A stretch of DNA of 64,000 nucleotides from assembly GCF_022788695.1 (NCBI RefSeq), contig NZ_CP085154.1, positions 2,356,001 to 2,420,000 of the forward strand. Reading direction: 5' to 3'. Shown piece after piece: positions 24,600 to 34,817 of the stretch; position 1 is the first letter of the stretch; each line of letters begins with the position of its first letter. Both the position numbers and the translations under genes were made by a program. The notes under the pieces were generated by a model. That model worked only from the letters and a program-made list of their open reading frames with translations, searched no databases and was not told where the DNA came from. This DNA is from Pseudosulfitobacter sp. DSM 107133 (GTDB taxonomy: Bacteria; Pseudomonadota; Alphaproteobacteria; Rhodobacterales; Rhodobacteraceae).

Positions 24600-25634
24600 A
24601 TGCGACCACACCACATGCGCAAAACCACCCTTCCGCTGACCCCTGCACATTTTGTGCCCGTTTTTGTTGCCCGGAATTTCACGGCAACGGATGGTGCAAA
24701 TTTGGGCGACGCGCTGTCTTTCGCAGACGAGCTTGAGCTGGACGACACCTATTCGCTCACCCCCGGTGCGCAACCGATACAGCTGGCCATTCAGGTGCTG
24801 GACGAGGGGTTCGAGATTGCCGCCGAAAGCCCCACAGGCACGACAGGGGCCGCGCTGCATCTGGATTGCGCCCTGACGCTGATGTCGCCGGACGGGCAAA
24901 CCACGGACGCCATCGTGGTGGTCGAGACCGACACCAAGGGCAATGTTGCGCAAATCTACCTGCTGCCGCTGGCCAGCCTTGCGCCACGCACCGATTATGC
25001 GCTGGTGGGCATCGACACCACCAATGCCGTCGAGAAATTTGGCGAGGTCGCCTGTGCCCGCTTTACCCGTGGCACCCACATCACGCTGGCGTCGGGCGCG
25101 CAGGTGCCGATTGAGGACCTGGCCGTAGGGGACCGCGTGCTGACCCGTGATGACGGCCCGCAACAGGTGCGCTGGATCGGCCAGTCGACCGTGCGCGCCG
25201 TGGGGGATTTTGCCCCCATCTGCATCCGTGCCGGTGCGCTGAACAACTTTCACGATCTGGTGGTCAGCCCCGACCACCGCCTGTTCATCTATCAACGCTC
25301 GGACCAGTTGGGCGCGGGCCGCTCCGAGCTGCTGGTCAAGGCGCGCCATCTGGTGAACGGCGACACGGTGATCCGCCAGGACGGCGGCTTTGTCGACTAT
25401 TTCCAGCTGCTGTTCGACGCCCACCAGATTATCTATGCCGAAGGGATTGCCGCAGAATCGACGCTGGTCGACACCCGCACCCGCGCCACTGTGCCTGATG
25501 AGGTCACCGCGCAATTGCTGGCCAACGGTGTGGGCGATCACGCCGGCACCGGCCTGTCGGGGCTGGATGTTCAGGAAAACCTGCTGAACCGTCCCGATGC
25601 CGCCGAACTGCTGCGCAAGGCCAGCACACGTTAG
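24600..25634 (+). CDS. Hint-domain protein, second copy
   Basis: 344 residues; ATG 24600 or 24615. The N-terminal half is beta-like and not similar by eye to the protein at 15214. The C-terminal Hint_2 domain (about 150-295) runs from CARFTRGTHITLASGAQVPIEDLAVGDRVLT through VSPDHRLFIY to FDAHQIIYAEGI. The conserved His-containing block is present. Function unknown; probably secreted-protein autoprocessing. The TAG stop is the start of a perfect TTAGGGTCAGGACCCTAA palindrome. Confidence 0.84.
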   Translation: MRPHHMRKTTLPLTPAHFVPVFVARNFTATDGANLGDALSFADELELDDTYSLTPGAQPIQLAIQVLDEGFEIAAESPTGTTGAALHLDCALTLMSPDGQTTDAIVVVETDTKGNVAQIYLLPLASLAPRTDYALVGIDTTNAVEKFGEVACARFTRGTHITLASGAQVPIEDLAVGDRVLTRDDGPQQVRWIGQSTVRAVGDFAPICIRAGALNNFHDLVVSPDHRLFIYQRSDQLGAGRSELLVKARHLVNGDTVIRQDGGFVDYFQLLFDAHQIIYAEGIAAESTLVDTRTRATVPDEVTAQLLANGVGDHAGTGLSGLDVQENLLNRPDAAELLRKASTR

Positions 25635-25648
25635 GGTCAGGACCCTAA
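25631..25648. repeat. Perfect palindrome TTAGGGTCAGGACCCTAA at the Hint stop codon
   Basis: Arms TTAGGGTC and GACCCTAA surround AG. The gene's TAG stop (25632-25634) lies inside it. Best-preserved copy of the family in the window; as RNA it can fold as a 7-pair stem with a CAGG loop. Confidence 0.75.
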
Positions 25649-25690
25649 GCATCCTTGCGCAGCACGCACCCGCAGAATATACGCCGCAAC

Positions 25691-27298
<1,608 letters not shown>

Positions 27299-27303
27299 AC
27301 GCG

Positions 27304-28314
27304 ATGCGTTGGGGCAAGCCGGACAAGGCGCCCGAGCGCGCCAAGACGACGCTGATCGCCAAGGACATCGTCACCGACCCCGCCGTGCTGCGCTGGGGCA
27401 CGGTGTCGACGATCAAGGCCCCGGTTCACCAGATCGCCCGCTTTATCGCCTACCATCTGGAGGCGAGTGCCGCGCAGATGGACATCTTTCTGGATGTGCC
27501 CGACGCAGAGATTGCGCGACAGCTGGCCCACCCCAAGGTGCGCTTTCACCAGTGCAACGATGCCTTTTGGGCTGACAAACCGGACAAGGCCCGCGAAAGC
27601 CACCAGTTGCGGCAGGCGTCCAACGCCTCGCAGGCCTACAAGGCATCGGATCTGGACTGGCTGGCGCATATCGACGTGGATGAATATATTCTGACGGATC
27701 AACCGCTTGCGCAGCACCTTGCCGCAGTGCCCGCAGACATGGCCTTTGCCCGGATGCAGCCGGTGGAGCTGATGGCCTCGGACGATCCGTGGACCGGCCC
27801 CGCCTATTTCAAACGCACCCGCAAGGCGGCGAAACGCAAGACCGCTGACCTGATCGACATCTATCCCACCTTTGGCGCCTATGTGCCCGAGGGGTTCATC
27901 AGCTATACCGGCGGCAAGAACATCGTGCGCACCGGCTTCAAACGCATCCGTCTGGGCATTCATGCGATGATGCAGGCCGGGTTCAAAGTGTCCAATGGCG
28001 CTGTGCTGGACACGGTGCATGTGGGTCACGCCCATGCCCCCGATTGGGAGACCTTCCAACGCCATTTCGACTTTCGAATGACCCACGGGTCGTACCGGAA
28101 GAAAACAAATGGAAACATGATCCTGAATGATGTTCTTCAAGTATTGATCGAAGAAGAAGGCGACACCGGCCTGCGGCGTTTCTACGACGAGATGTGCGCC
28201 GCAACGCCTGAACGTCTGGGCCTGCTGCGCAAGCACGACATGCTGGTCACCGCACCGCTGGATCTGGACGCCAAGGTCGCGCGGGTGTTTCCATCACAGG
28301 AGCCTGCCGCATGA
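27304..28314 (+). CDS. Glycosyltransferase family 2 protein (Glyco_tranf_2_4 type)
   Basis: 336 residues. It starts with RWGTVSTIKAPVHQIARFIAYHLEASAAQMDIFLDVP, the opening of the Glyco_tranf_2_4 family. The metal-binding DxD-like HIDVDEYI is about residue 123. No membrane segment. It would transfer a sugar to a cell-surface or secreted acceptor, but neither donor nor acceptor is known. It forms a tandem pair with the next gene (ATGA overlap), to which it is related throughout. Confidence 0.85.
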   Translation: MRWGKPDKAPERAKTTLIAKDIVTDPAVLRWGTVSTIKAPVHQIARFIAYHLEASAAQMDIFLDVPDAEIARQLAHPKVRFHQCNDAFWADKPDKARESHQLRQASNASQAYKASDLDWLAHIDVDEYILTDQPLAQHLAAVPADMAFARMQPVELMASDDPWTGPAYFKRTRKAAKRKTADLIDIYPTFGAYVPEGFISYTGGKNIVRTGFKRIRLGIHAMMQAGFKVSNGAVLDTVHVGHAHAPDWETFQRHFDFRMTHGSYRKKTNGNMILNDVLQVLIEEEGDTGLRRFYDEMCAATPERLGLLRKHDMLVTAPLDLDAKVARVFPSQEPAA

Positions 28315-29246
28315 CCACCTGGGGCCTGTCATCCACCATCCTCGCACCCGCCCGCGACATCCTGAGCTTTGCCGCCTATCATATCGAGGCTGGCGCGCAC
28401 CGGCTGTATATCTATCTGGACGACCCCGACAGCGATGCCTTTGCCCCGCTCAAGGCGCATCCGAAAATCCGCGTCACCCGTTGCGACGCGCAGCACTGGC
28501 AAAAGCTGGGCGGCAAGCGGCCCGAAAAACATCAGGTGCGCCAGAGCCGCAACGCCACGCATGCCCATGCCCGCCGCGCCGAGGTCGACTGGCTGATCCA
28601 CATGGACGCCGACGAATTCCTGGTCTCGGACCGGCCTGTCGGCACAGCCTTGGCCGCCCTGCCCGACACGGTGCAAACCGCCCGCGTGCGCCCGATGGAG
28701 CAGCTTGCGGGCGACGGGCAACATTTCAAGGCGTTTATACCCAACGGACCGGAGCGCGCGCCAATCGTGAACCGGCTTTACCCGACCTATGGCGCACATA
28801 TCAAAGGCGGTTTCCTGTCACATGTGGCGGGCAAGCTGTTTGCACGCACCGATATGGAAGGGCTGGACGTGCGCATTCACAATGTCTTTCTGGACAAGGT
28901 GATGAACCCCAGCGAAGTCGAGCTGACACAGGTTGATCTGGCCCATTGCCATGCCAAGACATGGGAGGACTGGCTGGCCGCCTATCGCTACCGTCTGGAA
29001 AAGGGGTCGTACCGCGCCGAACTGGCGCCGGCCACCCCGCGCGACGCCGGCGGGATGAGCCTGCACGAACTGTTCCGGTTTATTGAAGCCGACAGCGGCG
29101 AGGACGGTCTGCGCGCGTTCTATCGTGAAGTGGCCGAAGACAGCGCCGATTTGCGCACCCGACTGGACAATGAAGGGCTGCTTCGCACGCTACAGTTGAA
29201 TTTAGATCAATTATTGTCCCGCCACTTCCCTGATTTCATGACATGA
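28311..29246 (+). CDS. Glycosyltransferase family 2 protein, tandem paralogue
   Basis: 311 residues, same family as the preceding gene. WGLSSTILAPARDILSFAAYHIEAGAHRLYIYLDDPDSDAF, HMDADEFLV as metal site, and the downstream VDLAHCHAKTWEDWLAAYRYRLEKGSYR are parallel to HVGHAHAPDWETFQRHFDFRMTHGSYRK in its neighbour. The start overlaps the neighbour's stop by 4 bases. A duplication with separate specificity is likely. Confidence 0.85.
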   Translation: MTTWGLSSTILAPARDILSFAAYHIEAGAHRLYIYLDDPDSDAFAPLKAHPKIRVTRCDAQHWQKLGGKRPEKHQVRQSRNATHAHARRAEVDWLIHMDADEFLVSDRPVGTALAALPDTVQTARVRPMEQLAGDGQHFKAFIPNGPERAPIVNRLYPTYGAHIKGGFLSHVAGKLFARTDMEGLDVRIHNVFLDKVMNPSEVELTQVDLAHCHAKTWEDWLAAYRYRLEKGSYRAELAPATPRDAGGMSLHELFRFIEADSGEDGLRAFYREVAEDSADLRTRLDNEGLLRTLQLNLDQLLSRHFPDFMT

Positions 29247-29375
29247 TTTGACCCCGCGCCCGCGCTTTGGTATGGGCAGATCAATGTCGCGGCCTTTGGG
29301 CTGCCTTTGGGCCATGCGGGCCGACATTTCAAAGCTGCCGCGGGCCAAGTCAGTGTCCGCAAACTTCGGACATAC

Positions 29376-30953
29376 ATGACAAAATTCTCAGATCTGAACC
29401 TGAATCCCAAAGTGCTGAAAGCCATCGAGGAAGCAGGATACGAAACCCCGACCCCCATTCAGGCCGGTGCGATTCCCCCCGCCCTGGACGGACGCGACGT
29501 TTTGGGCATTGCCCAGACCGGCACAGGCAAGACCGCAGGTTTTGTTCTGCCAATGATTACCCTGCTGGCCCGAGGCCGCGCCCGCGCGCGGATGCCGCGC
29601 AGCCTGGTGCTGTGCCCCACCCGCGAGCTGGCCGCACAGGTTGCCGAAAACTTCGACACCTATACCAAGCACCTGAAACTGACCAAGGCGCTGCTGATCG
29701 GCGGCGTGTCGTTCAAGGAACAGGACACGCTGATCGACAAGGGCGTGGATGTGCTGATTGCCACACCGGGCCGTCTGCTGGACCATTTCGAACGTGGCAA
29801 GCTGATCCTGTCGGACGTCAAGGTCATGGTCGTGGACGAAGCCGACCGGATGCTGGACATGGGCTTTATCCCCGATATCGAACGCATTTTCGGCCTGACA
29901 CCGTTCACCCGCCAGACGCTGTTCTTCTCGGCCACCATGGCACCCGAGATCGAGCGGATCACCAACACTTTCCTCAGCAACCCCGCCCGCATCGAAGTGG
30001 CCCGTCAGGCCAGCGCCTCGGAGACCATCGAACAGGGTGTGGTGATGTTCAAAGGGTCGCGCAAGGATCGTGAGGCATCGGAAAAGCGCAAGGTTCTGCG
30101 CATGCTGATCGACGCCGAAGGCGACAAGTGCACCAACGCGATCATCTTCTGCAATCGCAAGACCGATGTCGACATCGTTGCCAAATCGCTGAACAAATAC
30201 GGCTATGACGCGGCCCCGATCCATGGCGATCTGGACCAAAGCCAGCGCACACGCACACTGGACGGTTTCCGCGCCAACAAGCTGCGCTTTCTTGTGGCAT
30301 CGGATGTGGCCGCGCGCGGTCTGGACGTGCCCAGTGTCAGCCATGTGTTCAACTTTGATGTGCCCAGCCACGCCGAGGACTACGTTCACCGCATCGGCCG
30401 TACCGGGCGTGCGGGCCGTGACGGCAAGGCCATGATGATCTGCGTGCCGCGCGACGAAAAGAACTTTGAAGACATCGAACGGCTGATCCAGCGTGAAATT
30501 CCACGCCTTGAAAACCCGCTGGGTCACATCGGTGCCGAAGCGCAGGGCGATGCCCCCGCCGCAGAGACAACCGAGAAGAAGCCCAGCCGCTCGCGGTCCC
30601 GCTCGCGCAGCCGCAAGAGCGATGATGCGCCACAGGTCGACGCCAGGGCCGAGAATACAGAGGCCAAACCCGACGCGGCCCCCAAGCCCGTGGAAGCGAA
30701 ACAAGCCCGCGCAGAAAAGCCTGCCGAGACGCAGGCCAACAAAGCGCCGGACAGCCGCACTGCTGACCAGCGCAACGACACGCGCGCTGACAATCGCTCT
30801 GACAACCGCAACGACAATTCCGACAGCAAACGCAACGCATCAAGCCGTTCGCGCGGTGGTCGCGATGATCGTGGTGGCAACCGTGTGACAGGTCTGGGCG
30901 ATCACACGCCCACCTTCATCGAAAAAAGCTTTGCCGAACGCTACGACGGCTAA
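29376..30953 (+). CDS. DEAD-box ATP-dependent RNA helicase (RhlE-like)
   Basis: 525 residues. Q motif PTPIQAGAIP, motif I AQTGTGKT, PTRELA, DEAD in VVDEADRMLDMGF, SAT in FFSATM, and HRIGRTGRAGRDG at the end of the RecA-like pair. The C-terminal ~150 residues are a disordered basic tail: Arg-Ser repeats (RSRSRSRSRK), an Ala/Lys/Pro stretch, then Asp-Asn-Arg repeats. It resembles RhlE tails that bind RNA. ATG 29376 starts MTKFSDLNLNP. A strong bidirectional terminator follows. Confidence 0.93.
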   Translation: MTKFSDLNLNPKVLKAIEEAGYETPTPIQAGAIPPALDGRDVLGIAQTGTGKTAGFVLPMITLLARGRARARMPRSLVLCPTRELAAQVAENFDTYTKHLKLTKALLIGGVSFKEQDTLIDKGVDVLIATPGRLLDHFERGKLILSDVKVMVVDEADRMLDMGFIPDIERIFGLTPFTRQTLFFSATMAPEIERITNTFLSNPARIEVARQASASETIEQGVVMFKGSRKDREASEKRKVLRMLIDAEGDKCTNAIIFCNRKTDVDIVAKSLNKYGYDAAPIHGDLDQSQRTRTLDGFRANKLRFLVASDVAARGLDVPSVSHVFNFDVPSHAEDYVHRIGRTGRAGRDGKAMMICVPRDEKNFEDIERLIQREIPRLENPLGHIGAEAQGDAPAAETTEKKPSRSRSRSRSRKSDDAPQVDARAENTEAKPDAAPKPVEAKQARAEKPAETQANKAPDSRTADQRNDTRADNRSDNRNDNSDSKRNASSRSRGGRDDRGGNRVTGLGDHTPTFIEKSFAERYDG

Positions 30954-30970
30954 AACAAGGCAGTAAGACG

Positions 30971-31011
30971 AAAAAATGCGCGTCAGGCCCGGTGCCCGAC
31001 GCGCATTTTTT
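30971..31011. terminator. Bidirectional rho-independent terminator
   Basis: AAAAAATGCGCGTC (30971-30984) pairs fully with GACGCGCATTTTTT (30998-31011) around a 13-base loop. It lies between convergent helicase and OsmC genes and works in both directions by sequence. Confidence 0.95.
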
Positions 31012-31037
31012 ATGGGTACAGACCGGACTTATGCCAT

Positions 31038-31463
31038 TTAGGCCAGCGTCGCATCCATGGTGATTTCAACATTCAGAAGCTTCGAAATCGGGCAGTTTGC
31101 CTTGGCCATTTTGGCACATTCGTCGAATGTCACCTTATCCGCACCGGGGATGGTTGCGCTCAGGTCCAGATGCACCTTGGTCACTTCAAACCCGGTGTCT
31201 TTCTTCTCCAGCGACACGGTCGCCTTGGTCTCGATACTGTCGGCCTTCAGCCCCTTTTCCCCAAGGATCATGCTGAGCGCCATCGAGAAGCAGCTCGCAT
31301 GGGCCGCACCGATCAGCTCTTCGGGGTTGGTGCCCTTGCCCTCTTCGAAACGGGTGTTGAACCCATAGGGCTGATCACTCAGCACACCGGATTCAGTCGA
31401 AACATGGCCTTTGCCGGATTTCAGATCACCCGACCACTTTGCAGAACCGCTTTTCTTGATCAT
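31038..31463 (-). CDS. OsmC family peroxiredoxin
   Basis: 141 residues, OsmC/Ohr family thiol peroxidase against organic hydroperoxides. The two redox cysteines are in HASCFSMAL and KANCPISKLL. NPEELIGAAHAS and the beta-rich opening KSGSAKWSGDLKSGKG favour the OsmC branch over Ohr. Own ribosome site AAGGAGA before ATG 31463. It follows the rnj terminator, so it has its own promoter, not located, or depends on leakage. Confidence 0.93.
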   Translation of the reverse strand: MIKKSGSAKWSGDLKSGKGHVSTESGVLSDQPYGFNTRFEEGKGTNPEELIGAAHASCFSMALSMILGEKGLKADSIETKATVSLEKKDTGFEVTKVHLDLSATIPGADKVTFDECAKMAKANCPISKLLNVEITMDATLA

Positions 31464-31483
31464 GAAACTCTCCTTTGCATGTG

Positions 31484-31513
31484 AAAACGGGGCGCAGCCC
31501 GTGCGCCCCCGTT
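31484..31513 (-). terminator. Terminator after rnj
   Basis: On the minus strand AACGGGGGCGCA, loop CGGGC, TGCGCCCCGTTTT: an 11-pair stem with one bulged G and a T-run. It lies between the rnj stop (31548) and osmC start and would end the long nuo-birA-coaX-rnj transcript. Confidence 0.75.
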
Positions 31514-31547
31514 CATGATCAACGCGGTAAGAAGCGGTTCGGTTCCC

Positions 31548-33215
31548 TCAGGTCAGACGGCTGATGATCACGCTGACTTCGGGCTTTTTGCCAATCTCGT
31601 CCTGTGCGGTCTTGCGCACGGTCCGCCGCAAGGCCTGCTCCAACGCTTCGTCATCGCGCAGGGTCTTGGGGTCGGCACGGCCCAGGAACTGGCTCAGGTC
31701 CGCTTCCAGCACTTCGACCAATGCGGCCTTGCTGCTGCCCGTTTCCGGCAGGCCCATGGTTTCGCACCATGGATCGCCCAGCGGCTCGTCCTGTTCGTCG
31801 ATGATCAGCGTCACGATCACATGGCCATTCAAAGCCATGCGAATGCGGTCGCGCACAACGCCGTCCAGCGCGCCGATTTGCACCGAGCCATCCAGATAGG
31901 TGCGGCCCGTTTCGACATATTCCGCAACCTTGGGTGCGTTGCCCGTCAGGTCGATCATCATACCATTGACCGCAAGAACCCCTTGCAGGCCCTTGGCATC
32001 GGCAATCTTGGTATGTTCGCGCAGGTGTCGGTGTTCACCGTGCATGGGCACCAGAATTTGCGGTTTGACCACCGCGTGCATCTCTTCCAGATCGGGACGG
32101 TTGGCGTGGCCGCTGACGTGATAATGGCCGCTGTTGTCATCCACAACATCCACACCGATTTCAGAGAATGCGTTCATGATCTGGATCACACCGCGTTCGT
32201 TGCCGGGAATGACCTTGGACGAAAACAGGAATGTATCGCCCTTCTTCATCTCCAGCCCCATGTATTTGCCACGCGCCAGCTGCGCGCTGGCCGCACGGCG
32301 CTCGCCCTGGCTGCCGGTGACCAGCAGCAACAGGTTCTCGCGCGGGATGCTGCGCGCATCTTCGGGGGCGATCACAGGGGGGAATTCGGTCAGCACACCG
32401 GTTTCGACCGACGCCTCGACCATGCGCTTCATCGCGCGCCCCAGCAGAACGATTGACCGCCCCGCCCGTTCGCCCGCTTCGGCCAGCGTTTTCACCCGTG
32501 CCACGTTCGACGCAAAAGTGGTGGCCACGACCATACCGTTGGCCGCATTCATCAACTTTTCAATTTCGGGACCAACGGTCACTTCGGACCGTCCTGCGTG
32601 GGGGGAAAACACGTTGGTGCTGTCACAGACCAGCGCCTTGACCCCGCCCTTGGACACATCCGCCCACAGGTCTGGATCCCATGCCTCGCCCACCAGCGGT
32701 GTGCGGTCCAGCTTGAAGTCGCCCGAATGGATCACACGGCCCGCAGGGCTGTCGATGACCAATCCCGAGCTTTCGGGGATCGAATGCGAAATCGGCAGGA
32801 AACCCACCTTGAACGGGCCCGCATCCATCTGGTCGGGCCAGGCCTCGACCACGGTCACGGCATTGGCAGGATGGCCATGCTCGGCCATTTTGCGTTTGGC
32901 ATGGTTGGCGGTAAAGGCACGCGCGAAAATCGGCGCTTCCAGACGGCCATAGGTGTGGGCAATCGCGCCGATGTGATCCTCGTGCGCGTGGGTCACGAAC
33001 ACCGCCTCGATGCGGTCGCGCCGCTCTTCCAGCCAGCTGATGTCGGGCAGGATCAGGTCCACCCCCGGCGTGCTGTCCATGTCGGGAAAGGCCACGCCGA
33101 TGTCGACGACAATCAGGCGTTCCTTTTCAGGTTTGCCGTAACCGTAGACATAGCAATTCATGCCAATTTCGCCCGCCCCACCGAGGGGCAGGTAGATCAA
33201 TCTTTCACTGCTCAT
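31548..33215 (-). CDS. rnj: Ribonuclease J
   Basis: 555 residues. Metallo-beta-lactamase/beta-CASP exo- and endoribonuclease for mRNA turnover and rRNA 5' trimming. The zinc site HAHEDHIGA is near residue 76, the beta-CASP motif LLVTGSQGE near 330, and VPMHGEHRHL follows. The C-terminal oligomerisation domain has IRMALNGHVIVTLIID. Start ATG 33215 is 3 bases after the coaX stop. In Rhodobacterales this gene sits at the end of the nuo-birA-coaX string, as here. Confidence 0.95.
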   Translation of the reverse strand: MSSERLIYLPLGGAGEIGMNCYVYGYGKPEKERLIVVDIGVAFPDMDSTPGVDLILPDISWLEERRDRIEAVFVTHAHEDHIGAIAHTYGRLEAPIFARAFTANHAKRKMAEHGHPANAVTVVEAWPDQMDAGPFKVGFLPISHSIPESSGLVIDSPAGRVIHSGDFKLDRTPLVGEAWDPDLWADVSKGGVKALVCDSTNVFSPHAGRSEVTVGPEIEKLMNAANGMVVATTFASNVARVKTLAEAGERAGRSIVLLGRAMKRMVEASVETGVLTEFPPVIAPEDARSIPRENLLLLVTGSQGERRAASAQLARGKYMGLEMKKGDTFLFSSKVIPGNERGVIQIMNAFSEIGVDVVDDNSGHYHVSGHANRPDLEEMHAVVKPQILVPMHGEHRHLREHTKIADAKGLQGVLAVNGMMIDLTGNAPKVAEYVETGRTYLDGSVQIGALDGVVRDRIRMALNGHVIVTLIIDEQDEPLGDPWCETMGLPETGSSKAALVEVLEADLSQFLGRADPKTLRDDEALEQALRRTVRKTAQDEIGKKPEVSVIISRLT

Positions 33216-33218
33216 AAG

Positions 33219-33992
33219 TCAGTTATTTTCCTTGTTGTATCGATAAATCACGGTCAGCCCGTGCATCGTCAAATCATCATGAAATTCGTCAAACAGGTCT
33301 TCAGTCTGCTGGAACAATGGTGCCAGTCCGCCGGTCGAGATGACTTTCATCCCGCGCGCCCGTTCGCCCTTTATCCGCGCACATATCTCTTTCACCAGTC
33401 CGACGTAACCCCAAAAGACGCCGGATTGCATACAGGCAACAGTGTTGGTGCCAATCACCCGTTGCGGTTTGGCGATGTCCACATGGGGCAAGGCGGCAGC
33501 CGCGTGGTGCAGCGCTTCAAGGCTCAGGTTCACACCGGGGGCAATCACCCCGCCGATATAGGCGCCATCCTCGCTGACCACGTCAAAGGTGGTGGCGGTG
33601 CCGAAATCGACCACAATCAGATTGCCGCCATACAGGTCATGCCCCGCAACCGTGTTCACCAACCGGTCCGGGCCCACTGCCGTGCCCGCGTCCACGCGCA
33701 CATCCACTGGCAGCAGGCAATCGGGTTTTCCCACCACAATCGGGCGGGTGTTGAAATAGCGATCCGCCAGCACACGCAGGTTGAACACCACACGCGGCAC
33801 GGTCGAACTGATAATCATGTCGGTGATGTCTACGTCGATCTTCTGAAACTTCATCAGGGTCGACAGCCAGACATAATACTGGTCCGCCGTGCGCTGCCAT
33901 TCTGTCGAAGTGCGCCAGGTGGCAATGAAACTTTCGCCGTCCCAGATCGAGAAGACCGTATTCGTATTGCCGCAGTCGATGGCCAGAAGCAT
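33219..33992 (-). CDS. coaX: Type III pantothenate kinase
   Basis: 257 residues. First step of coenzyme A synthesis from pantothenate, in the ASKHA fold. The phosphate loop is MLLAIDCGNTNTVFSIWDG, then RVDAGTAVGPDRLVNTVAG, IVVDFGTATTFDVV with the catalytic acid, and GVIAPGVNLSLEALHHAAAALP. It starts 12 bases after the birA stop. Confidence 0.95.
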   Translation of the reverse strand: MLLAIDCGNTNTVFSIWDGESFIATWRTSTEWQRTADQYYVWLSTLMKFQKIDVDITDMIISSTVPRVVFNLRVLADRYFNTRPIVVGKPDCLLPVDVRVDAGTAVGPDRLVNTVAGHDLYGGNLIVVDFGTATTFDVVSEDGAYIGGVIAPGVNLSLEALHHAAAALPHVDIAKPQRVIGTNTVACMQSGVFWGYVGLVKEICARIKGERARGMKVISTGGLAPLFQQTEDLFDEFHDDLTMHGLTVIYRYNKENN

Positions 33993-34004
33993 GCCCTGCC
34001 CCCC

Positions 34005-34754
34005 TTAGAAATAGACGTCTGCCGCCGCGATTGCCACGCGGCCCTTGGGTGTCTCTAGTACAAGATTGCCTGCTGCGTCCACCTCGGCAAAGGTGCCGGT
34101 GGTCTCGTCGCGGCTGGTACGGGCGGTGATGACCTCGCCCAGACGGGCGGCATGGCTCATCCACGCGGTACGGATCGGCGCAAAACCGTATGTGGTGAAT
34201 TGCAGCTCGAAACGTGCATAGGCGTCTGCCAGAAGGTCCAGAAACGCCTCGGACGTGATCACGGTGCCCAGGACACCTTTCAGCGACACAGGGCGCACCG
34301 CCCCGGCCTCAACCTCGTCAACCGCTGGTGCCGCCACCAGATTGACACCGATGCCGATGGCCAGATGACGCATCTGCCCGCCCTGTCCCGCGCTTTCCAG
34401 CAGGATACCGGCCAGCTTGCCGCCGCGCAGCAGCACATCGTTGGGCCACTTCAATTCAAAATCGTCTGCACGTCCGGTCGCTGCCACCAGCGCCTCGCGC
34501 AGGGCCAGCGACGCCACAAAGGACCGCAAGGCAACCTGCCCCGGTGCTTCGGAAACAGGCAACAGCAATGTCGCCGCGAAATTGCCCGCAGGCATCGACC
34601 ACGGCCGCCCGCGCCGCCCGCGTGCTGCTGTTTGCTGTTCGGCCATGATCCAGACCGGCCCCGACGCACCCGCCGCCATACGCGCTGCTTCGGACAGGGT
34701 GGAATCCACGCTGGCCAACACATGCCGCCCGTACCCGTCAGGCCAGCCGGTCAT
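34005..34754 (-). CDS. birA: Biotin-[acetyl-CoA-carboxylase] ligase
   Basis: 249 residues, the catalytic form without the N-terminal repressor domain. Biotinyl-AMP loop GRRGRPWSMPAGNFAATLLLP, then LKWPNDVLLRGGKLAGILLES with the catalytic lysine, and a C-terminal SH3-like RDETTGTFAEVDAAGNLVLE. It attaches biotin to carboxylases such as the methylcrotonyl-CoA carboxylase encoded at 58422. It follows nuoN with a 63-base gap that holds a repeat. Confidence 0.94.
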   Translation of the reverse strand: MTGWPDGYGRHVLASVDSTLSEAARMAAGASGPVWIMAEQQTAARGRRGRPWSMPAGNFAATLLLPVSEAPGQVALRSFVASLALREALVAATGRADDFELKWPNDVLLRGGKLAGILLESAGQGGQMRHLAIGIGVNLVAAPAVDEVEAGAVRPVSLKGVLGTVITSEAFLDLLADAYARFELQFTTYGFAPIRTAWMSHAARLGEVITARTSRDETTGTFAEVDAAGNLVLETPKGRVAIAAADVYF

Positions 34755-34770
34755 GTCTTCTCTGGTTCTG

Positions 34771-34795
34771 AAAAATCCCCGCCGGAGGCTCCCGC
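34771..34795 (+). repeat. CCGCCGGAGGCTCC-type repeat fragment between nuoN and birA
   Basis: AAAAATCCCCGCCGGAGGCT continues CCCGC. The minus strand at 50143-50119 reads AAAACTCCCGCCGGAGGCTC continuing CTGCC. So it is a fragment of the same dispersed element, here opposite to transcription. Confidence 0.55.
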
Positions 34796-34817
34796 AGCAG
34801 CCACCGGCGTCACCGGA

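Noticed and set aside
30493..30888. Alternative frame with Arg/Ser/Pro-rich translation inside the helicase tail
   Set aside because: It mirrors the repetitive codons of the real helicase C-terminus in another frame.
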